A stretch of DNA of 46,302 bases from Gammaproteobacteria bacterium (GCA_030433415.1 JAUIMF010000019.1:1-46302), one strand, 5' to 3'; positions 25,268-34,786 are shown, numbered from the stretch's first letter. Translations and numbers: made by a program. Notes: generated from the sequence alone by a model not told the origin.

Positions 25268-26407
25268 ATGACGCTGGTATTGAACGAAGAGCAGTTGATG
25301 CTCAAGGAGTCCGCCGCGGGCTTTCTGGCAGAAAAAGCCTCCGTGGCTCAGCTGCGCGCACTGCGTGATGCGGGCGATGGAACCGCCTTTGACCCCGCCG
25401 TGTGGCAGGAAATGGCCGGCATGGGTTGGGCGGGCATCGCGATACCCGAGGCCTATGGCGGTCTTGGCTATGGGTACACCGGTCTTGGAGTCGTGCTGGA
25501 GCAGGCGGGGCGCAATCTTTCGCCGTCACCGCTGGAGTCCAGCGTACTGCTCGCGGCTACTGCGATCGAAGCTCTCGGTAACGAAGAGCAGAAGAACCAG
25601 TGGCTGCCCGCCATCGCCGGTGGCGAGGCGCTGGTCAGCGTGGCGCTGCAGGAAACCGCGCAGTATGACCCTCCGGGAATAAATCTCAGCGCCAGCCAGG
25701 ACCTGGACGGCTGGGTGCTCGGCGGCACCAAGCGCATGGTGCTCGATGCCCTGAGTGCGCAGGCGTTTGTTGTGCTGGCGCGCAGCAGCGGTGCCGTGGG
25801 CGAAGTCGGTGGTATCAGTGCCTTTTTGGTGCCCGCCGATGCCGAAGGCGTCACGGTCAGTCCCTGTGACATGGTGGATTCACGCCAGTGTGGCGTTGTC
25901 GACTTCTCGCAGGTGCGCGTCTCCGCCGATGCACTCATGGGTGAGGCCGGGGCGGCCTGGCCCGCGCTCGAGCGGTGCCTGGATATTGCCGCCATCGGCT
26001 TTTCGGCCCAGTTGCTGGGCCTGTCTCTCGAGGCTTTTGAACGCACCATGGCGTACCTGCGCGAGCGCAAGCAGTTTGGCCGGGTGATTGGTTCGTTTCA
26101 GGGCCTGCAACACCGGGCGGCCGCGCTCTTCGCGGAACTGGAGCTGGCCCGCTCTATCGTGCTCAAGGCACTGCAGGCCATTGACGCCGGCAATGACAAT
26201 CTGTCGCTGATCGCCAGTGCCACCAAGGCCAAGCTCTGCGAGGTCGCGCGCACCGCCAGTAACGAGGCGGTGCAGATGCATGGCGGCATCGGCATGACCG
26301 ACGAATATGATATTGGCCTCTTCCTGAAGCGGGCCCGTGTGCTGCAGCACCTGTTCGGCGACTACTACTTCCATCTGGACCGCTTTGCACGCCTGGGGGG
26401 ATACTGA
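25268..26407 (+). CDS. Acyl-CoA dehydrogenase subunit, FadE28-like partner with catalytic Glu
   Basis: A 379-residue acyl-CoA dehydrogenase family protein. It holds RKQFGRVIGSFQGLQH (from 267), which binds the FAD of the partner in ordinary dehydrogenases, and the catalytic-Glu region MHGGIGMTDEYD with E346. The usual TEPxAGSD motif is replaced by LQETAQYDPPG (127-137), and the C-terminal EGTSxxQ motif is missing, the chain ending HLDRFARLGGY. This is the FadE28 pattern and complements the upstream subunit. The ATG is preceded by GGAG at 6 bases; the 10-bp spacing suggests coupled expression. The substrate is unknown; steroid-like or other bulky acyl-CoA is a reasonable inference, not shown. 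Confidence 0.87.
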   Translation: MTLVLNEEQLMLKESAAGFLAEKASVAQLRALRDAGDGTAFDPAVWQEMAGMGWAGIAIPEAYGGLGYGYTGLGVVLEQAGRNLSPSPLESSVLLAATAIEALGNEEQKNQWLPAIAGGEALVSVALQETAQYDPPGINLSASQDLDGWVLGGTKRMVLDALSAQAFVVLARSSGAVGEVGGISAFLVPADAEGVTVSPCDMVDSRQCGVVDFSQVRVSADALMGEAGAAWPALERCLDIAAIGFSAQLLGLSLEAFERTMAYLRERKQFGRVIGSFQGLQHRAAALFAELELARSIVLKALQAIDAGNDNLSLIASATKAKLCEVARTASNEAVQMHGGIGMTDEYDIGLFLKRARVLQHLFGDYYFHLDRFARLGGY

Positions 26408-26452
26408 CGCCCCGTTTGCCTTGGCGCACAGCAGTGAAGAAGGAAAATAAGC

Positions 26453-28150
26453 ATGAGTGACTACCTTGAGCAGTTGTCGGCCGCCGTCGCCCAGCTCACT
26501 GCCGAGGGGGCGCCTTTTGCCACCCATGATGTGGACATCGGTGGGTACCGCTACCGCAGCTACACCTCTATGCCCGACAACATGGGCGGGTATTTCCGCT
26601 TCATGGTTAACCACGGGGACAAGGAGTTCGCGGTCTACCAGAACGAGCGCTACACCTATGGCGAAGCCTGGGCCTTGTCCGCATCGCTGGCGCAGGCATT
26701 GTTGCAGGACTACGGCGTACGCAAGGGCGATCGCGTCGCCATTCTCAGTCGCAATAATCCGCAGTGGATGATGAGTTTCATCGCGGTTCTTTCCATCGGC
26801 GCTGTTGCGGTGCCCATGAATGCCTGGTGGACGACCGAGGAGCTGGATTACGGCCTGCGGGACTGCGGCGCGAAGCTTGTGATCGGCGACTTTGATCGCC
26901 TGAAACGTGTCGAAGCACTTCACGCAGCACTTGAACTGGAACTGATCGCCATCGATGACTGCGCCGACCTGGCCGTGCCTTACCGTAGCTTTGCGGACGT
27001 GGTGCAGGCGCACGAAGGAGCCGAGATGCCCGCAGTGGATGTCGGTGCGGATGAGCACGCGACGATCATGTACACCTCAGGCTCCACGGGGCACCCCAAA
27101 GGGGCTCTGTCGTCCCATCGTGGCATTCTCTCGGCGCTTTACAGCTGGATGCTGATAGGCCTGGCGGGCAAGAGCGTCAAGGGCGACGCGCAGGCCGAGT
27201 CCCTGCCTCCATCCGGGCTGCTGACGATTCCCCTGTTCCATTGCACGGCGAGTCATTCGGCTTTTTTGCTGTCGCTGATCGTCGGGCGCAAGCTGGTGAT
27301 CATGTACAAGTGGGATGTGCAGGAAGCCCTGCGGCTGATCGAAGAGGAGCGCATTACCTGGTTTACCGGCGTGCCAACCATGTCGGCGGAGCTTCAGGCG
27401 GCCGCGGTGGATTCGGATCGGGACCTGTCGTCCCTCGCAGAGATTTTCGCTGGCGGGGCAGCACGCCCCCCGGCGCAGGTCGAGAAGCTGGCGACCACGT
27501 TCAAAAAGTCCTCGTCGGGCATCGGCTATGGCCTGACCGAGACCAACGCCCTGGGCAGCGTCAACAGCGGCGATGTTTACCGCGCTCGTCCCGGCAGCGC
27601 CGGGCAGGTGGTGCCGGCAGTGACCGACATTGCGATATTCGACGAGAACGACCAGCCCCTGCCACCCGGCGAGCGCGGTGAGGTTTGCATCCATTCGCCC
27701 GCCAACTGCCTGGGTTACTGGAATAAGCCCGAGGCGACGGCCGAGGCCTTCCGCAATGGCTGGTTCCATACCGGTGATGTGGGTTATCTCGACGATGAGG
27801 GATTCCTGTTTATCGTCGATCGACTCAAAGAGATCATCATCCGGGGCGGCGAGAACATCAGTTGCATTGAAGTCGAAGCGGCGATCTACCACCATCCCGC
27901 CGTTGCAGAAGCGGCGGTCTACGGGGTGCCCGATGAGCGCCTGGGAGAGGCGGTCGCGGCATCCATCGTATTTCGCGACGGAGCGACGGCGAGCACAGAA
28001 GAGTTGCAGGTATTTCTCAAGGAGCACATCGCGGGCTTCAAGATTCCTGCACACTGGCGAATCCACGACGAGGCGCTGCCGCGCATCGCCACGGGCAAAA
28101 TCTTCAAACGGGAACTGAAAGCGCAGATGGCGGAACGCCTGAGTGCCTGA
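26453..28150 (+). CDS. Acyl-CoA synthetase (AMP-forming), FadD-like
   Basis: A 565-residue class I adenylate-forming enzyme that activates a carboxylic acid to its CoA thioester through an acyl-AMP. Motifs are the P-loop YTSGSTGHPKG (207-217), GYGLTETNA, the hinge region GWFHTGDVGYLDDEGF, DRLKEIIIRGGENIS, and the catalytic Lys at about 549 in PRIATGKIFK. Length and motifs fit medium/long-chain acyl-CoA ligases; the acid cannot be told from sequence. The ATG has AAGGA upstream. Placed third in the operon, it likely produces the CoA ester that the adjacent dehydrogenases oxidise. Confidence 0.92.
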   Translation: MSDYLEQLSAAVAQLTAEGAPFATHDVDIGGYRYRSYTSMPDNMGGYFRFMVNHGDKEFAVYQNERYTYGEAWALSASLAQALLQDYGVRKGDRVAILSRNNPQWMMSFIAVLSIGAVAVPMNAWWTTEELDYGLRDCGAKLVIGDFDRLKRVEALHAALELELIAIDDCADLAVPYRSFADVVQAHEGAEMPAVDVGADEHATIMYTSGSTGHPKGALSSHRGILSALYSWMLIGLAGKSVKGDAQAESLPPSGLLTIPLFHCTASHSAFLLSLIVGRKLVIMYKWDVQEALRLIEEERITWFTGVPTMSAELQAAAVDSDRDLSSLAEIFAGGAARPPAQVEKLATTFKKSSSGIGYGLTETNALGSVNSGDVYRARPGSAGQVVPAVTDIAIFDENDQPLPPGERGEVCIHSPANCLGYWNKPEATAEAFRNGWFHTGDVGYLDDEGFLFIVDRLKEIIIRGGENISCIEVEAAIYHHPAVAEAAVYGVPDERLGEAVAASIVFRDGATASTEELQVFLKEHIAGFKIPAHWRIHDEALPRIATGKIFKRELKAQMAERLSA

Positions 28151-28189
28151 GCAGTACGCTTGGACGCGACGCCGACAAAGGAGAAACAG

Positions 28190-29440
28190 ATGGATCTTGG
28201 AGTATCAGACAAAATCGCGCCGATCCTGGCGCGGGTCACCGCCTTTATCGCCGAAGAAATCGCGCCGGTAGAGGCCGAGTACTGGGAAGAGGTCGACCGC
28301 GAGGACCGCTGGGTTTTCACCGAGCGCCAGACCGAGATTCTCGAAACCCTGAAAGCAAAGGCCCGCGCTGAAGGTCTCTGGAATTTCTTTCTGACCGAAG
28401 GCGAACACGGCAGTGGTCTGACCACGGTAGAGTATGCGCATCTCGCAGAGCAGATGGGGGCATCGGCCCTCGCGCCCGAGGTATTCAACTGCGCTGCGCC
28501 CGACACCGGCAATATGGAAGTGCTGGAGAAATACGGCAGCGAGGCGCAGAAAGAGGAGTGGCTCAAGCCGCTGCTCGCCGGCGAGATTCGCAGCGCCTAT
28601 GCCATGACGGAGCCCGGTGTGGCCTCGTCCGACGCCACCAATATCTGCACGAGCGCGGTGCTGGACGGCGACGAATGGGTCATCAACGGCGAGAAACACT
28701 GGATTTCGGGAGCCGGTGATCCGCGCTGCAAAATCATGATCGTGATGGTGAAAACCGATCCCGACGCTCCCAAGCACAAGCAGCAGTCACAGATTCTCGT
28801 GCCGATGTCGACGCCGGGTGTAGAGATCATTCGTCCCATGCAGGTTTTCGGGCAGGATGATGCGCCCCACGGCCACATGCACCTGCGTTACAACAATGTG
28901 CGGGTGCCAAAGGATAACGTGATTCTGGGCGCGGGCCGGGGCTTTGAAATCTCCCAGGGTCGCCTTGGGCCGGGTCGGATTCATCACTGTATGCGTGCCC
29001 TGGGCGCAGCCGAACGGGCACTGAAGCTACTGTGCGAACGCGCAACGACGCGCGTCGCCTTCGGTAAGCCCCTGGCGCGGCTGGGTGGCAACATCGACGT
29101 GGTGGCCAACGCCCGCATTAGCATCGAACAGGCGCGCCTGCTGACGCTGAAAACCGCCTGGATGATGGACAATGTGGATCCCAAAGAGGCGCGGGTCTGG
29201 ATTTCGATGATCAAGACCGCGGTGCCGAACGTCACCCTCAAGATCATCGACGATGCGATCCAGATGCACGGCGGCCTCGGTGTGTCCCAGGATACGCCGC
29301 TGGCAACCATGTATGCGGGGCAGCGCACGCTGCGCCTTGCGGATGGCCCCGACGAAGTACACCGCATGGTGGTCGGGCGCAACGAGTTCAAAAAATACAT
29401 GGATCAGGCACCGGTTAACGCGACGTTTCGTGACGGCTGA
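28190..29440 (+). CDS. Acyl-CoA dehydrogenase, ACAD10/11-like
   Basis: A 416-residue, full-length acyl-CoA dehydrogenase with its own complete motif set: [26 protein letters not shown], and the C-terminal [20 protein letters not shown] and [10 protein letters not shown]. The catalytic acid position is D368 (SQDTPLA), as in ACAD10/ACAD11-type enzymes, rather than the Glu of medium-chain dehydrogenases. It is therefore distinct from the split pair upstream and probably a homodimer or homotetramer acting on another intermediate. The start at 28190 follows AAAGGAG at 6 bases; a frame from 28160 would add ten residues without support. Confidence 0.9.
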   Translation: MDLGVSDKIAPILARVTAFIAEEIAPVEAEYWEEVDREDRWVFTERQTEILETLKAKARAEGLWNFFLTEGEHGSGLTTVEYAHLAEQMGASALAPEVFNCAAPDTGNMEVLEKYGSEAQKEEWLKPLLAGEIRSAYAMTEPGVASSDATNICTSAVLDGDEWVINGEKHWISGAGDPRCKIMIVMVKTDPDAPKHKQQSQILVPMSTPGVEIIRPMQVFGQDDAPHGHMHLRYNNVRVPKDNVILGAGRGFEISQGRLGPGRIHHCMRALGAAERALKLLCERATTRVAFGKPLARLGGNIDVVANARISIEQARLLTLKTAWMMDNVDPKEARVWISMIKTAVPNVTLKIIDDAIQMHGGLGVSQDTPLATMYAGQRTLRLADGPDEVHRMVVGRNEFKKYMDQAPVNATFRDG

Positions 29441-29521
29441 ACGGGTTCTCGCCGGGTTTCCCGGCGCTGCAGCGCAATCCACACCAAATCATCGATCAAT
29501 GCCAATGACAGGAGAGACAAC

Positions 29522-29986
29522 ATGAGCGTCACCGTAGTGCCCAAGGAGCAACTGAAGGATTACATCGGCACGAAGCAGGAGCCCGGCGACTGGGTCACCC
29601 TGGATCAGGACCGCATCAACACCTTTGCGGACTGCACCGAGGATCACCAGTTTATTCACATCGATGAAGAGAAGGCGGCGCAGACGCCCTTTGGCGGCAC
29701 CATTGCGCACGGATTCCTTACCCTCTCGATGCTGCCCAAGCTTCTCGAGAATCGCGGTATCGCACCGGAAAACGTGGTCATGGGCATCAACTACGGCTCT
29801 GACAAGGTGCGTTTTCTGACGCCGGTTCGTGCCGGCAAACGTGTCCGCGCCCATACCGAACTGATGGATGTGCAGCAGAAAGACGACAATCGCTTTTTGC
29901 TGAAATCCCAGGTCTCCGTAGAGATCGAGGGTGAAGAGACGCCGGCGCTGGTCGCCGAATTCCTGACCATGCTGGTCTGCGCCTGA
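29522..29986 (+). CDS. MaoC-like (R)-specific enoyl-CoA hydratase
   Basis: A 154-residue single-hotdog MaoC/NodN-like dehydratase, adding water to trans-2-enoyl-CoA. The hydratase 2 signature is present as DCTEDHQFIHIDEEKA with catalytic D41 and H46, followed by FGGTIAHGFLTLSML. Ribosome site AGGAGAG precedes the ATG. (R)-hydratases pair with MFE-2-type dehydrogenases, and the next gene is such an SDR, 29 bp downstream, so the two should act in sequence. Confidence 0.9.
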   Translation: MSVTVVPKEQLKDYIGTKQEPGDWVTLDQDRINTFADCTEDHQFIHIDEEKAAQTPFGGTIAHGFLTLSMLPKLLENRGIAPENVVMGINYGSDKVRFLTPVRAGKRVRAHTELMDVQQKDDNRFLLKSQVSVEIEGEETPALVAEFLTMLVCA

Positions 29987-30015
29987 CTGACGGGCCCGAG
30001 TTAAAGGAGAAAATC

Positions 30016-30936
30016 ATGAGTATTCGTTATGACGGTCGCGTCGCCATTGTCACCGGCGCCGGCCAGGGGCTGGGACGCAGCCATGCGATTGAACTGGCCA
30101 AGCGCGGCGCCAAGGTGGTGGTGAACGACCTCGGAGGTGCAGCAGACGGCACGGGGAGTTCCAGCGAAGCCGCCCTGGCCGTGGTCGCCGAAATTGAAGC
30201 CGCGGGTGGCGAAGCGGTGGCCAACGGGGCCAATGTCGCAAAGTACGACGAAGTCGAAGCCATGGTCGCCCAGGCGATGGAAAAGTGGGGGCGGGTGGAC
30301 ATCCTCATCAATAACGCTGGCATTCTGCGCGACAAGAGCTTTGCCAAGGGTTCCCTTGATGACTTCCGTATGGTGCTCGAGGTTCACCTCATGGGCACCG
30401 TGAACTGCACCAAGGCCTGCTGGGACATCATGCGTGAACAGGAGTACGGCCGCGTGGTGGTCACGACGTCATCATCGGGTCTGTATGGGAACTTCGGTCA
30501 GACCAATTACGGCGCCGCCAAAATGGGGGTGATCGGTATGATGAACACCCTCGTGCAGGAGGGTGCCAAGTACAACATCCGCGTCAACGCGCTGGCACCG
30601 ACGGCGGGCACGCGCATGACCGAGGGCCTGATTCCCGAGAAAGCCTTTGAGTTGCTGACACCCGAAACGGTGACGCCCGCCGTGCTTTATCTTGTGAGTG
30701 AAGACAGCCCCAACCGCACGATCCTCTGCGCGGGTGCAGGCGCGTTTGCCGTGTCCAAGATCGTCGAAACCCAGGGCACCTGGCTACCACCAGAAGAGCA
30801 GACTCCCGAGGGCATTGCAGCGCACTGGGACACGATCACTGCCGCCGACAACGACCGTGCCCTTCAGGCCGGCTTTGAGCAGAGCGGCAAGATGGTCACG
30901 CAGGCTGCGGCCGGTCTTGGTATCTCGCTGGAGTGA
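30016..30936 (+). CDS. 3-Hydroxyacyl-CoA dehydrogenase, MFE-2/17beta-HSD4-like SDR
   Basis: A 306-residue SDR resembling the dehydrogenase part of peroxisomal multifunctional enzyme type 2. It has TGAGQGLGRSHAIELAKRG (cofactor site TGAGQGLG at 13-20), VVNDLGG (acidic residue selecting NAD), NNAG (99-102), Ser at about 152-154, and Y165-x3-K169 (YGAAK). The extra C-terminal 50 residues are typical of this branch. It should oxidise (3R)-hydroxyacyl-CoA to 3-oxoacyl-CoA for the downstream thiolase. RBS AAAGGAG precedes the ATG at the right distance. Confidence 0.9.
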   Translation: MSIRYDGRVAIVTGAGQGLGRSHAIELAKRGAKVVVNDLGGAADGTGSSSEAALAVVAEIEAAGGEAVANGANVAKYDEVEAMVAQAMEKWGRVDILINNAGILRDKSFAKGSLDDFRMVLEVHLMGTVNCTKACWDIMREQEYGRVVVTTSSSGLYGNFGQTNYGAAKMGVIGMMNTLVQEGAKYNIRVNALAPTAGTRMTEGLIPEKAFELLTPETVTPAVLYLVSEDSPNRTILCAGAGAFAVSKIVETQGTWLPPEEQTPEGIAAHWDTITAADNDRALQAGFEQSGKMVTQAAAGLGISLE

Positions 30937-31001
30937 GACCGGGACCCTGACGCCTACCGAATCACCGACGGGTCCAAAGGGGCCCTATCAGGAGCAATCT
31001 T

Positions 31002-32180
31002 ATGAAAGAAGCTGTTATCGTATCGACCGCCCGCACGCCCATTGGCAAGGCCTACCGTGGAAGCTTCAACAACCTGGCGGGACCGACGCTGGGCGCCGCC
31101 GCCGTCGCCGAGGCGGTGCGCCGGGCGGGCATTGATGCCGCCGAAGTCGACGACGTGATCATGGGCTGCGCATTGCAGCAGGGTTCAACGGGTACCAATG
31201 TCGCCCGCCAGATCGCCCTGCGCGCCGGTCTGCCCGTGACGGTGTCGGGCATGAGCATCGACCGCCAGTGTTCCTCGGGCCTGATGGCCGTGGCCACCGC
31301 TGCCAAGCAGGTGATGTATGACGGCATGGACATCGTGGTCGGTGGCGGACTCGATTCCATTTCGCTGGTGCAGAACGAACACATGAATCTGCACCGCGCC
31401 GCGGACGAAGAACTGGTCGCCATGCACCCGCATATCTACATGCCGATGCTGCAGACCGCTGAAACCGTGGCCAGCCGTTACAACATCAGCCGTGATGTAA
31501 TGGACGAGTACGGGCTGCAGTCGCAGCAGCGCACGGCCGAAGCCTACGAGCAGGGTCGCTACGACGCCGAGCTGACGCCGGTCACCTGCAAGCGCATCGT
31601 CTGGGACAAGGAAACCGGCGAGCAGTCCGAAGCCGAAGTCACCGTAACCCGCGACGAAGGGATTCGCGCCACGACCGCCGAAGGTCTTGCCAGCCTGAAG
31701 ACCGTTATCGAAGGCGGCACGATCACCGCGGGCAATGCCTCGCAGCTTTCTGACGGTGCTGCCGCGCAGGTGGTGATGGACGCCAAACTCGCGGAACAAC
31801 GCGGCCTGGAACCCCTCGGTGCCTACCGCGGCATGGCCGTCGCCGGCCTGGAGCCCGACGAGATGGGCATCGGTCCGATCTACGCCGTGCCCAAGCTGCT
31901 CAAGCAGCATGGCCTGTCCATTGACGATATCGGCCTGTGGGAGCTTAACGAGGCCTTCGCCGTACAGGTGCTGTACTGCCGGGACCAGCTGGGCATCGAC
32001 AACGACAAGCTCAATGTCAGCGGCGGTGCCATCGCCATTGGCCATCCCTACGGCATGAGTGGCTCGCGCATGATCGGTCACGCGCTGATCGAAGGTAAGC
32101 GGCGTGGCGTCAAATATGTGGTCATCACCATGTGCGTGGGTGGTGGCATGGGGGCTGCCGGGCTTTTCGAGGTTTTCTAA
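31002..32180 (+). CDS. Acetyl-CoA C-acyltransferase (3-ketoacyl-CoA thiolase)
   Basis: A 392-residue thiolase II cleaving 3-oxoacyl-CoA with CoA to give acetyl-CoA (or propionyl-CoA) and a shortened acyl-CoA. The nucleophile is C90 in [21 protein letters not shown] with H348, and [10 protein letters not shown] with C378 complete the active site. Length is normal for the family. It ends the first part of the operon; the following 383 bp carry palindromes instead of coding sequence. Confidence 0.93.
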   Translation: MKEAVIVSTARTPIGKAYRGSFNNLAGPTLGAAAVAEAVRRAGIDAAEVDDVIMGCALQQGSTGTNVARQIALRAGLPVTVSGMSIDRQCSSGLMAVATAAKQVMYDGMDIVVGGGLDSISLVQNEHMNLHRAADEELVAMHPHIYMPMLQTAETVASRYNISRDVMDEYGLQSQQRTAEAYEQGRYDAELTPVTCKRIVWDKETGEQSEAEVTVTRDEGIRATTAEGLASLKTVIEGGTITAGNASQLSDGAAAQVVMDAKLAEQRGLEPLGAYRGMAVAGLEPDEMGIGPIYAVPKLLKQHGLSIDDIGLWELNEAFAVQVLYCRDQLGIDNDKLNVSGGAIAIGHPYGMSGSRMIGHALIEGKRRGVKYVVITMCVGGGMGAAGLFEVF

Positions 32181-32253
32181 GCTACCCATGCCGTGCAGCG
32201 CGAGGCGACGCTTTCGGAGGGTCGCCAAAAAGCGTCATCCATGACAGGCTCGA

Positions 32254-32275
32254 CGGCGTCCATCCATGGACGCCG
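32254..32275. repeat. Palindrome CGGCGTCCAT-CC-ATGGACGCCG
   Basis: Two perfect 10-bp arms around CC. A smaller relative, GTCAT-CC-ATGAC, ends 8 bp upstream (32245); both share the ATCCATG centre. Likely parts of one dispersed repeat family. Confidence 0.65.
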
Positions 32276-32421
32276 ACGCCCTCCCGCAGCCTGCCGGCCC
32301 GCCACGCTCGATGCCAGCAGACCGTCACAGTCCTTGCGGCAAGTGCGTCCTGGTCTGGAGCGAGGTCGGTTAGTGTGTTGAACAAACTAGAGCGGCGCGT
32401 ACCTGCGAGCTCGAGGGAGCG

Positions 32422-32523
32422 CGCCCCGTAGCGGATTTGCGGGGCCGTCAGCGTCCAGGGATGGACGCTGCCGAGCTGCCATGGATGGCGCTTTTGCGTG
32501 CCCCGCAAATCCGCTACGGGGCG
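32422..32523. repeat. 102-nt branched hairpin with 24-bp perfect stem
   Basis: Arms 32422-32445 and 32500-32523 are perfect 24-bp inverted repeats. The 54-nt interior folds into two further hairpins: CAGCGTCC/GGACGCTG (32449-32470) and GCCAT-GG-ATGGC (32478-32489), giving a three-way junction. The right arm ends 40 bp before the next gene. This is like a doublet of REP sequences in opposite orientation. Confidence 0.7.
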
Positions 32524-32563
32524 TGTTCCCGGGAATACGACAGGAACTACTGGAGGTATAGAT

Positions 32564-33544
32564 ATGCGTGCATTGCTGTGCAAGGAACATGGATTGCCGG
32601 ATAAGCTGGAACTGGCTACGGATGTGGCGGAACCGACGGCGGGGCCGGGGGAGGTTGTGATTGACGTCAAGGCGGCGGGACTGAACTTTCCCGACGTGCT
32701 GATCATCCAGGGCAAGTACCAGTTCCAGCCGGATCTTCCTTTTTCGCCGGGCGGTGAGTGTGCGGGCGTAGTCCTGTCGGTCGGCGATGGCGTAGAGCGC
32801 TACAAGCCGGGCGACAAAGTGATCGCCATGACCGGCAGCGGTTGCTTCCGGGATCAGATCGTGGCGGATCAGAACGCGGTGATGCCCATGCCCGAGGGCC
32901 TGGATTTCAAACAGGCCGCGGGTGTCGCCATGACCTACTTCACCTCGTACCACGCGCTCAAGCAGCGTGCCGACCTGAAAGAAGGGGAGACCCTGCTGGT
33001 GCTTGGCGCCGCCGGCGGTGTGGGTTCCACGGCGGTGGAACTGGGCAAGCTCATGGGCGCGAAAGTCATCGCTGCTGCAAGCTCCGACGAGAAGCTCGCC
33101 ATGTGCCGGGACCTGGGCGCAGACGAGACCATCAACTACAGCGAGCAGGATCTGAAAACCGCCATCAAAGAGCTGACCGGCGGCAGGGGTGTGGATGTGG
33201 TTTACGACCCCGTGGGTGGCGACTATGCCGAGCCTGCGCTGCGGGGCATGGCGTGGAACGGTCGGTACCTGGTGATCGGCTTTGCCAGTGGTCCGATTCC
33301 CGAGATCCCCCTGAATCTGGCCCTGCTCAAAGGCTGCTCGATCGTCGGCGTATTCTGGGGTCGATTCATCGCCGAGGAGCCGAAGGTACACCTGCAGAAT
33401 ATCCAGGACCTGTGGGCACTCTTTGCCGAGGGCAAGCTCAAGCCGGCGATCAACGATGTATTTGCCCTTGAGGATTATGAACAAGCCTACGAGGTCATGA
33501 TGGGCCGCAAGGCACGCGGTAAGGTTATCCTCACGATGGAATAG
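32564..33544 (+). CDS. NADPH:quinone oxidoreductase-like medium-chain dehydrogenase
   Basis: A 326-residue zinc-independent MDR protein. It has an N-terminal GroES-like domain (NFPDVLIIQGKYQ, FSPGGECAGVV) and a Rossmann domain with LGAAGGVGSTAVELGK (148-163). No zinc-ligand cysteines or His-Glu pair of zinc alcohol dehydrogenases are visible. Family members reduce quinones or act as enoyl reductases. The ATG at 32564 follows GGAGG at 8 bases; the frame upstream runs into the palindromic repeat and was not used. The same strand and location after thiolase suggest the catabolic operon, although the palindromic gap may separate transcripts. Confidence 0.88.
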   Translation: MRALLCKEHGLPDKLELATDVAEPTAGPGEVVIDVKAAGLNFPDVLIIQGKYQFQPDLPFSPGGECAGVVLSVGDGVERYKPGDKVIAMTGSGCFRDQIVADQNAVMPMPEGLDFKQAAGVAMTYFTSYHALKQRADLKEGETLLVLGAAGGVGSTAVELGKLMGAKVIAAASSDEKLAMCRDLGADETINYSEQDLKTAIKELTGGRGVDVVYDPVGGDYAEPALRGMAWNGRYLVIGFASGPIPEIPLNLALLKGCSIVGVFWGRFIAEEPKVHLQNIQDLWALFAEGKLKPAINDVFALEDYEQAYEVMMGRKARGKVILTME

Positions 33545-33596
33545 CATGCTCGTGCCGGACGCGATCCGGCGTCCCGAAGAGCAGAAGAGGTGCGTA

Positions 33597-34754
33597 ATGC
33601 AGGCGTTTGAGTTCAATACGGTACCCCATGTGGTCTGTGGGCCGGGCGAGGCGCTGTGCCTGGCGGCCCACTGCGCGAGCCTGGGGGTGGAGCGTGTCCT
33701 GCTGGTGACGGATCCGGGGCTATTGTCCATCGGTCTCATCGGGCCGGTACAAAATGCCCTGGATGAGGCGGGTGTCGCCGTTACGCTCTTTGCCAAAGTG
33801 GCCGAGGACCCTCCAGAACACGTGGTGCTCAGCGCCGCCGAGACCGCCAGAAATGCCCAGGTGGACGGCGTGCTGGCGGTCGGTGGCGGCAGCTCTATGG
33901 ACGTGGCCAAGGTGGTGGCGGTATTGCTCGGTGGCGCGCAGGAACTGTCGGCGCTCTATGGCGTGGATCAGGTACAGGGGTCACGCCTGCCCCTGATTCT
34001 GGTGCCGACCACAGCGGGCACGGGCTCCGAGGTCACGCCGGTTGCGGTGATTACCACCGGTGAAACCACCAAGGCCGGTGTCAGTTCCCCCGTGCTGTTA
34101 CCCGATATCGCGGTCCTCGACGCTGAGCTGACCCTGGGACTGCCGCCAAAGATCACGGCGATGACCGGGGTCGATGCGATGGTCCACGCGATCGAGGCGT
34201 ACACCTCCCGCCACAGGAAGAACCCTGTCTCAGACACCCTGGCCCACAGTGCCCTGGCGTTGCTCGGGCGCCATATACGTACCGCGGTGCACGATGGTCG
34301 CCAGCGCGATGCCCGCGGTGCCATGCTGCTGGGTGCCATGCAGGCGGGGCAGGCCTTCGCTAATGCGCCCGTCGCAGCTGTACATGCCCTGGCCTATCCT
34401 TTGGGAGGGCATTTCCATATTCCCCACGGTCTCAGTAACTCCCTGGTGCTACCCAGTGTGCTGCGCTTTAACCTGCCCGATGCCTGCGGTCTGTATGCGG
34501 AGCTAGCGGAACATGTCACGGGCCATGCGGTTACGGGCAGTGATGAAGCCCGCGCAGATGCGCTGGTCAAGGGGCTCGAGGTCCTCATCGCCGATCTGGC
34601 ATTGCCCGCGACACTCTCGGCGGCGGGCGTGACCGAAGATGCGCTGGAAACCCTGGCGCAGGACGCGATGCTGCAGCAGCGTCTGCTCATCAACAACCCC
34701 CGCGACGTCACCTACGACGACGCGCTGGCGATTTATCGCGCCGCCTACCGCTAG
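33597..34754 (+). CDS. Iron-containing alcohol dehydrogenase
   Basis: A 385-residue group III alcohol dehydrogenase using NAD(P) and Fe2+. It has GGGSSMDVAK (96-105), TTAGTGSEVTP (138-148), and metal ligands D193, H197 (GVDAMVHAIEAY), H263 (VHALAYPLGG) and H277 (HIPHGLSN). The length is standard. The start at 33597 has AGAGG 6 bases upstream; an earlier in-frame ATG at 33546, directly after the previous stop codon, lacks one. It would interconvert an alcohol and aldehyde or ketone related to the pathway substrate; the substrate is not predictable. Confidence 0.9.
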   Translation: MQAFEFNTVPHVVCGPGEALCLAAHCASLGVERVLLVTDPGLLSIGLIGPVQNALDEAGVAVTLFAKVAEDPPEHVVLSAAETARNAQVDGVLAVGGGSSMDVAKVVAVLLGGAQELSALYGVDQVQGSRLPLILVPTTAGTGSEVTPVAVITTGETTKAGVSSPVLLPDIAVLDAELTLGLPPKITAMTGVDAMVHAIEAYTSRHRKNPVSDTLAHSALALLGRHIRTAVHDGRQRDARGAMLLGAMQAGQAFANAPVAAVHALAYPLGGHFHIPHGLSNSLVLPSVLRFNLPDACGLYAELAEHVTGHAVTGSDEARADALVKGLEVLIADLALPATLSAAGVTEDALETLAQDAMLQQRLLINNPRDVTYDDALAIYRAAYR

Positions 34755-34786
34755 CCCGCGGCGACGCAGAAAAGGGAGCACCCGTC

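Larger units (their letters stand above)
32181..32563. repeat. Palindrome-rich non-coding gap between thiolase and oxidoreductase
   Basis: The only stretch over 300 bp without a gene. It contains GTCAT-CC-ATGAC (32234-32245), a 10-bp-arm palindrome (32254-32275), and a 102-nt branched hairpin (32422-32523). Several copies of an ATCCATG(G) core recur. No open reading frame here looks genuine. It resembles REP/REPIN-type dispersed elements; whether it recurs elsewhere in the genome cannot be seen. Confidence 0.6.

Noticed and set aside
31185..32228. Minus-strand open frame of 347 codons over the thiolase
   Set aside because: The thiolase on the other strand has all catalytic motifs; this frame is a His/Gly-rich shadow.
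32422..32523. Branched hairpin as an integron attC site
   Set aside because: No RYYYAAC/GTTRRRY core ends and no integrase or gene cassette; REP-like structure fits better.
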